Positions 60,221-64,000 of a DNA stretch of 64,000 nucleotides are shown here, piece by piece. The stretch covers positions 1 through 64,000 of the forward strand of contig NZ_SELT01000002.1 in assembly GCF_004361065.1 (NCBI RefSeq). The letters are read 5' to 3'. Both the position numbers and the translations under genes were made by a program. Numbering within the stretch: position 1 is the stretch's first letter; the number at the start of each line of letters is the position of its first letter. The notes under the pieces are model-generated. The model did not search any database and had not been told where the DNA came from. It saw nothing but the letters and a program-made list of their open reading frames with translations. Source of the DNA: Cognatilysobacter terrigena. GTDB taxonomy: Bacteria; Pseudomonadota; Gammaproteobacteria; Xanthomonadales; Xanthomonadaceae.

Positions 60221-60514
60221 ATGCACGCATTCAAGCTCTCCATGACGGCCGGGGCCGCGTGCAGCGCCGCGCCTCCCGGCGCGACGATCAGCGGGATGTG
60301 CCTGGTCAACGACGATGATGCGTCGCTCGCACGCGATGCCGCGCTGCTCGCGCTGAACAGCTTGGGTTTCGAGTCATGCACGTTTCTCGACGTCGCCAAG
60401 CTACCGGCGTCGCCCGATCTGTCCCGCTACAACGATGCGATGCGGCAGGCGTACGAGGACGCGCGTCGAGAGGGCGTGGCCGTGATGCTCTACGGGCCCG
60501 ACGCCGCCGGCTGA
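60221..60514 (+). CDS. Small hypothetical protein
   Basis: 97 residues. A GAGGAAG box lies about 7 bases upstream of ATG 60221. The chain looks folded: LARDAALLALNSLGFESCTFLDVAKL, then a helix AMRQAYEDARREGVAVMLYGP. No family recognised. It stands alone before the MFS gene. Confidence 0.6.
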   Translation: MHAFKLSMTAGAACSAAPPGATISGMCLVNDDDASLARDAALLALNSLGFESCTFLDVAKLPASPDLSRYNDAMRQAYEDARREGVAVMLYGPDAAG

Positions 60515-60634
60515 CACGCGTTTCGCGTGCACCCGCCGCGGCCCAGCCCCCACCTGGAACATGTCGCCCGCGCAAGGCTGTGCGCATGGGCAATGCGCGA
60601 CAGCGCAAGCAATGGTTGATTCACAACACGCCCC

Positions 60635-61834
60635 ATGGCCGACTCGACAATCCGCACCACGCCCGCCCTCGCGCCACGCACCGTAACGCTCATCCTCGTC
60701 GCGCTCGCGTTGGGCGGGTTCGCCATCGGAACCAGCGAATTCGTGGTGATGGGGCTCATCAGCGAGATCGCGCGCAGCCTGCACGTCGACGAGCCGCACG
60801 TCGGGCATGTGGTGAGCGCCTACGCGCTCGGTGTCGTCGTCGGCGCGCCGACGCTCGCGATCCTCGGGACGCGCCTGTCGCGGCGTCGCATGCTGCTCGG
60901 GCTGATGGGCTTCTATGCGGTCGGCAATCTCGCGAGCGCGCTCGCGCCGGGTTACGCGACGTTGATGCTCGCGCGCTTCGTCGCCGGGCTTCCGCACGGT
61001 GCGTACTTCGGTATCGCCACGCTGGTGGCGGCCAGCATCACGCCGCCCGATCAACGCGGAAAGGCGGTGGGCCGGGTGATGCTGGGGCTCGCGGTTTCGC
61101 TGCTCGTCGGCAATCCCTTGGCGACGTGGCTGGGTCAGGTCGCGGGTTGGCGCTGGGCGTTCGTCCTCGTCGCGGCGATCGCGGTCGCGACGGTGCTGAT
61201 GGTGTGGCGTGCGCTGCCGCGCGGCGTGCAGACGCCGGGCGCCGACGCCGCGCGCGAACTGCGCGACTTCAACCGCGCCCCGGTGTGGTTCGCACTCGCG
61301 ATCGGCGCGATCGGATTCGCCGGTATGTTCTCGGTGTTCGCGTACCTCTCGCCGACGCTCGTGCACGTCACCGGCGTGGCGTCGTCGTTCATCCCCTACG
61401 GCTTAGCGGCATTCGGCATCGGCGGCATCCTCGGCACGGTGCTCGGCGGCTGGCTATTCGATCGCCTGCGCTTCCGTGCGGTGGCCGTGGTGCTCGTGTG
61501 GGCGACGGCCGTTCTCGCGCTGTATCCATTCGCCGCGCAGTCGCCGTGGACGGTGCTGCCCGCCGTGCTCTGCGTCGGCACCATGGGTGCGCTTGCGACC
61601 ATCCTGCAGGCGCACCTCATGGATGTCGCGGCCGATGCGCAGACGCTCGCCGCGGCGTCGCACCATTCGGCGTTCAACATGGCGAACGCGCTCGGCCCGT
61701 GGCTGGGCGGCATGGCGATCACCGCCGGCTACGGCTGGACGTCAACGGGTTATGTCGGCGCGGCAATGGCGATCGCGGGCCTGCTCATCTATGCCGCTGC
61801 CGTTCCGAGCGCGCGTCGCGCAACAATGCGCTAA
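60635..61834 (+). CDS. MFS transporter, DHA1 (AraJ/chloramphenicol-exporter-like) family
   Basis: 399 residues, twelve membrane helices. The N-terminal GGFAIGTSEFVVMGLISEIA is the hallmark of the sugar-efflux/drug:H+ DHA1 group, followed by GVVVGAPTLAILGTRLSRRRMLL (motif A region) and RFVAGLPHGAYFG (motif B/C). Such proteins export drugs or arabinose-like sugars with proton antiport. Substrate unknown. ATG 60635 immediately precedes the conserved N-terminus; no good Shine-Dalgarno box. Confidence 0.9.
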   Translation: MADSTIRTTPALAPRTVTLILVALALGGFAIGTSEFVVMGLISEIARSLHVDEPHVGHVVSAYALGVVVGAPTLAILGTRLSRRRMLLGLMGFYAVGNLASALAPGYATLMLARFVAGLPHGAYFGIATLVAASITPPDQRGKAVGRVMLGLAVSLLVGNPLATWLGQVAGWRWAFVLVAAIAVATVLMVWRALPRGVQTPGADAARELRDFNRAPVWFALAIGAIGFAGMFSVFAYLSPTLVHVTGVASSFIPYGLAAFGIGGILGTVLGGWLFDRLRFRAVAVVLVWATAVLALYPFAAQSPWTVLPAVLCVGTMGALATILQAHLMDVAADAQTLAAASHHSAFNMANALGPWLGGMAITAGYGWTSTGYVGAAMAIAGLLIYAAAVPSARRATMR

Positions 61835-61898
61835 CAGCGGGGTGCAGCGTCACGCCGTGCTCGGGTCAGGTTGACAGCCGGCATTGGAGAGAAATCGG

Positions 61899-62537
61899 AT
61901 GAGCAAGGTCTTCGTCAACATCGGGTTGAGCCTGGACGGTTACATGGCGCCCGAGGGCATGACCATGGAGCACTGGACGACGCCCCAGTACTGCAACTGG
62001 GGTGCGAAGTGGGGCGCGCTGATGGGCTGGCTCATCCGGACGCAGTACTTCCGCGAGAACCTCGGCTTCGGGCCGGGCGGCGAGACCGGTGCCGTCAACG
62101 ACATGGCGCGCCACACGATGGAGCGCACCGGCGCGAACATCATGGGCAAGCGCATGTTCGAACAGGGCGAGGCGTCGTGGCCCGAGAACGCGCCGTTCCA
62201 CACGCCGGTCTACGTGCTGACGCATGAAAAGCGCGAGCCGTGGGTGCGGCCGGGCGGCACCACCTTCCACTTCGTCAACGGCGGGCCGGAGGTTGCGCTC
62301 GAACTGGCGCGAGCCGCGGCCAGCGACCGCGATGTGCGCATTTCGGGCGGCGCGGATGTGGTGCAGCAGTACTTGAACATGGGCGTCGTCGACGAACTCG
62401 AGATCGCGCTCGCGCCGGTCGTGTTCGGTAGCGGGCGGCGGCTCTTCGAACACCTTGCCGAACCCGCGCCGCGCTTCCGTGTCGACCGTGTGCTCGAAGG
62501 ATCGTCAGCCACACACATACGCTACGTGCGTGCCTAG
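61899..62537 (+). CDS. Dihydrofolate reductase-family (RibD C-terminal-like) protein
   Basis: 212 residues. VFVNIGLSLDGYMAPEG at the N-terminus, GANIMGKRMFEQGEASW, and RISGGADVVQQYLNMGVVDELEIALAPVVFGSGRRLFEHL are the diagnostic blocks of the RibD-C/YyaP-YwjB type NADPH reductase fold. Substrate unknown; cytosolic. GGAGAG lies upstream of ATG 61899. Confidence 0.92.
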   Translation: MSKVFVNIGLSLDGYMAPEGMTMEHWTTPQYCNWGAKWGALMGWLIRTQYFRENLGFGPGGETGAVNDMARHTMERTGANIMGKRMFEQGEASWPENAPFHTPVYVLTHEKREPWVRPGGTTFHFVNGGPEVALELARAAASDRDVRISGGADVVQQYLNMGVVDELEIALAPVVFGSGRRLFEHLAEPAPRFRVDRVLEGSSATHIRYVRA

Positions 62538-62714
62538 GCCGCTCGAACGCGTCATGTGAACGCGCCGGCATGACGATGTGGTGGAGATGTGATCGCACGT
62601 CGCGCGCACTGCATGAGCGCACGTCGGCATCGATCACGTGAAGAGCGCCGTTCCGCGAAGAGACAGGGACGATGCGTTACTCCTGCTTGCATCACCACCG
62701 AAGCAGGAGGTCGC

Positions 62715-63005
62715 ATGTCCACCGACGCCAAGACGCCGTTCGATCATGTGAACGACACCGTGACGCAGCTCAAGGAGATGCGTCACTACTCCAAGGGCAA
62801 CGTCGAGCGCCTGACGACGCAGTGGTTGCTGTTCGATGGCGACCTCAAGAAGCTCAAGCAGGCGGATCGCATCGAGGATCTGATGGTCCGGGCCGCCGAA
62901 CTGCACGAGGCGATCGAAGCGGAGATTGCGGTACTCGAGGACTTGGCGGTTACGTTGCAGCCGGCGGCCGAGGACGCCAGCGGCGCGACCGGTACGCTGC
63001 ACTGA
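62715..63005 (+). CDS. Small helical hypothetical protein
   Basis: 96 residues, entirely helical and charged (VNDTVTQLKEMRHYSKGN, LKKLKQADRIEDLMVRAAELHEAIEAEIAVLEDLA), suggesting a coiled coil. A perfect AGGAGG box precedes ATG 62715 and a terminator follows. Function unknown. Confidence 0.75.
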   Translation: MSTDAKTPFDHVNDTVTQLKEMRHYSKGNVERLTTQWLLFDGDLKKLKQADRIEDLMVRAAELHEAIEAEIAVLEDLAVTLQPAAEDASGATGTLH

Positions 63006-63024
63006 TCGATATCCATGTTCGACA

Positions 63025-63052
63025 CGAGGCCCCGGAAACGGGGCCTCGTTGT
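63025..63052 (+). terminator. Rho-independent terminator
   Basis: CGAGGCCCC and GGGGCCTCG form a perfect stem around a short loop, followed by TTGTTT. Confidence 0.85.
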
Positions 63053-63185
63053 TTGGCGGAGTTGCTGCGGAGCCCGCCTGCCCGTTGCCGCATCGATCGT
63101 CGTTCGCCCCGACAGCCGGCGCCTCATCCAGGCCCGACGCGATCCGTGGTCTGATTGCAGACCCCGCAAGCAGCCGACAACCGTC

Positions 63186-63851
63186 ATGGCGACGCCGACT
63201 CCCGTTCCGATCCGTATCGACTTCGTGTCCGACGTCGTCTGCCCGTGGTGTGCGATCGGTCTGATGGCGTTGGAGCAGGCGATCGCGCGGGTCGGGGACG
63301 ACATCGCGGTCGAAATGCACGTGCAGCCGTTCGAACTGAACCCCGACATGGCGCCCGCGGGCGAAGCGATCGACGAGCATCTCGGCCGCAAGTACGGTCT
63401 CTCGCCCGCGCAGCTCGAGCAGAACCGCGAACGGCTGCGCGAGCGCGGCGCGCAGGTCGGATTCGATTTCGCCATGGGCGCACGCACGCGCACCTACAAC
63501 ACGTTCGATGCGCATCGCCTGCTGCACTGGGCGGCGGAGGAGGGCAGGCAGCTTCCGCTGAAACACGCATTGCTGCGCGCCTACTTCACCGACGGCGAGG
63601 ACGTCAGCGACCACGCGACGCTGGTGCCGCTCGCCGCGAGCGTCGGGCTCCCGGCGGAGCGGGCGAGCGAAATCCTCGCGTCCGACGCGTTCGTCGACGA
63701 AGTGCGTGCGGACGAGCAGACCTTCCTGCGCGCCGGCATCAATTCGGTTCCGGCGATCATCCTCGACCGCGAATACCTGATTTCCGGCGGTCAACCGGTC
63801 GAAGTATTCGAGCAGGCGTTGCGCCAGGTCGCAGGACAGCGACGCGGCTGA
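63186..63851 (+). CDS. DsbA-family oxidoreductase, FrnE-like
   Basis: 221 residues, no signal peptide, so cytosolic. The active site CPWC (near residues 20-23, FVSDVVCPWCAIG) opens the thioredoxin fold. The helical insert has YNTFDAHRLLHWA, and the cis-Pro segment is INSVPAIILD. FrnE-type proteins act in polyketide or oxidative-stress thiol chemistry. ATG 63186 is the only start compatible with the conserved N-terminus. Confidence 0.9.
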   Translation: MATPTPVPIRIDFVSDVVCPWCAIGLMALEQAIARVGDDIAVEMHVQPFELNPDMAPAGEAIDEHLGRKYGLSPAQLEQNRERLRERGAQVGFDFAMGARTRTYNTFDAHRLLHWAAEEGRQLPLKHALLRAYFTDGEDVSDHATLVPLAASVGLPAERASEILASDAFVDEVRADEQTFLRAGINSVPAIILDREYLISGGQPVEVFEQALRQVAGQRRG

Positions 63852-63926
63852 CGTTCGAGCGCGCCCCGGCCCGTACGGCGGATCGGACGGCCGCCTAGAA
63901 TGGCCGCCCTTTTCAAGCTGACCGCC

Positions 63927-64000
63927 ATGGCCCCGAAAGCTACCGTCGTCAAGGTCGAGCTGCAGGTCAGCGACATGGACCGGCACTACTACGCCTCGCA
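63927..64000 (+). CDS. yaeQ: YaeQ family protein, first 24 residues (cut by right edge)
   Basis: From ATG 63927 the frame reads MAPKATVVKVELQVSDMDRH and continues Y-Y-A-S to the window end. The K-x-E-L-Q-x-x-D-M-D-R-H-Y-Y pattern is the distinctive YaeQ N-terminus. YaeQ has a PD-(D/E)XK-like fold of unclear role. An earlier in-frame ATG (63900) is possible. Confidence 0.85.
   Translation, partial: MAPKATVVKVELQVSDMDRHYYAS

Noticed and set aside
60067-60318. Additional 83-residue gene before the small protein at 60221
   Set aside because: Part of it looks helical, but it overlaps a better supported gene in another frame and ends in Arg-rich non-protein-like sequence.

Overview
The window is GC-rich DNA with dense, often overlapping genes. 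It most resembles the Lysobacteraceae/Xanthomonadaceae (a Lysobacter-like gammaproteobacterium). The pointers are a Xanthomonad-type TonB-dependent receptor, a three-domain monothiol glutaredoxin with a rhodanese tail, an AlaA-type transaminase, a MaeB malic enzyme, a homodimeric AceE, and a protein ending in a domain that looks like XVIPCD, the recruitment tag of Xanthomonadales killing type IV secretion systems. These assignments come from reading translations; no database search was run.

Layout. 1-6934 (minus): a TolB/amidohydrolase-type secreted protein cut by the left edge, a DegV protein, two small proteins, and a pair of overlapping secreted amidohydrolases, one of which has lost its metal ligands. 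7112-9189 (plus): AMP nucleosidase, a membrane-anchored LprI-like protein and a DUF924 protein. 9242-14279: glutaredoxin-rhodanese, a large TonB receptor and a polysaccharide deacetylase. 14287-16837 (minus): methyltransferase, SGNH hydrolase and transaminase with overlapping ends. 16933-22762 (plus): rsgA, a QEGLA-motif protein, maeB and a glycosyltransferase. 22799-26128 (minus): a BlaI-type repressor, an M56 (BlaR1-like) membrane peptidase and an S41 peptidase. Perfect matching dyads lie upstream of blaI and of the S41 gene. 26367-29069: aceE.

29165-34402 is a compact, AT-richer four-gene island: cytosine-5 DNA methyltransferase, phosphoribosyltransferase-like protein, P-loop ATPase and an unrecognised alpha/beta protein. 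The four genes overlap or nearly touch. This looks like a conflict (anti-phage) system and is the best candidate for an under-described system here.

34559-42010 is an accretion hotspot around a luciferase-like monooxygenase gene. One intact copy (38857-39849) is surrounded by a 317-bp 5' duplication (36602-36918), a short internal relic (35774-35824) and a 3' relic (41879-41940). Between them sit an RDD membrane protein, a secreted trypsin-like protease with a lipoprotein, and a predicted T4SS lysozyme effector with its LprI-like lipoprotein immunity partner.

42038-51919: a calcium-repeat M14 carboxypeptidase lipoprotein, a YdeI/OmdA-type protein with a rifampin ADP-ribosyltransferase (Arr), a type II NADH dehydrogenase-like protein, a degenerate RsbRD-type sensor kinase, an alpha carbonic anhydrase broken at a poly-A run, small proteins and an N-acetyltransferase. 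50891-57652 (minus) is a six-gene envelope operon (LTA-synthase-like sulfatase, PAP2 phosphatase, COG4705 membrane protein, outer-membrane-type protein, GT39 glycosyltransferase, YncE-like lipoprotein). It is divergent from a two-component pair (57737-59571) whose kinase lacks a recognisable ATP-binding site. The right end carries an MFS exporter, a RibD/DHFR-type reductase, a small protein, a DsbA/FrnE-type thiol oxidoreductase and the start of yaeQ. No rRNA, tRNA, CRISPR array, IS transposase or integrase was recognised.
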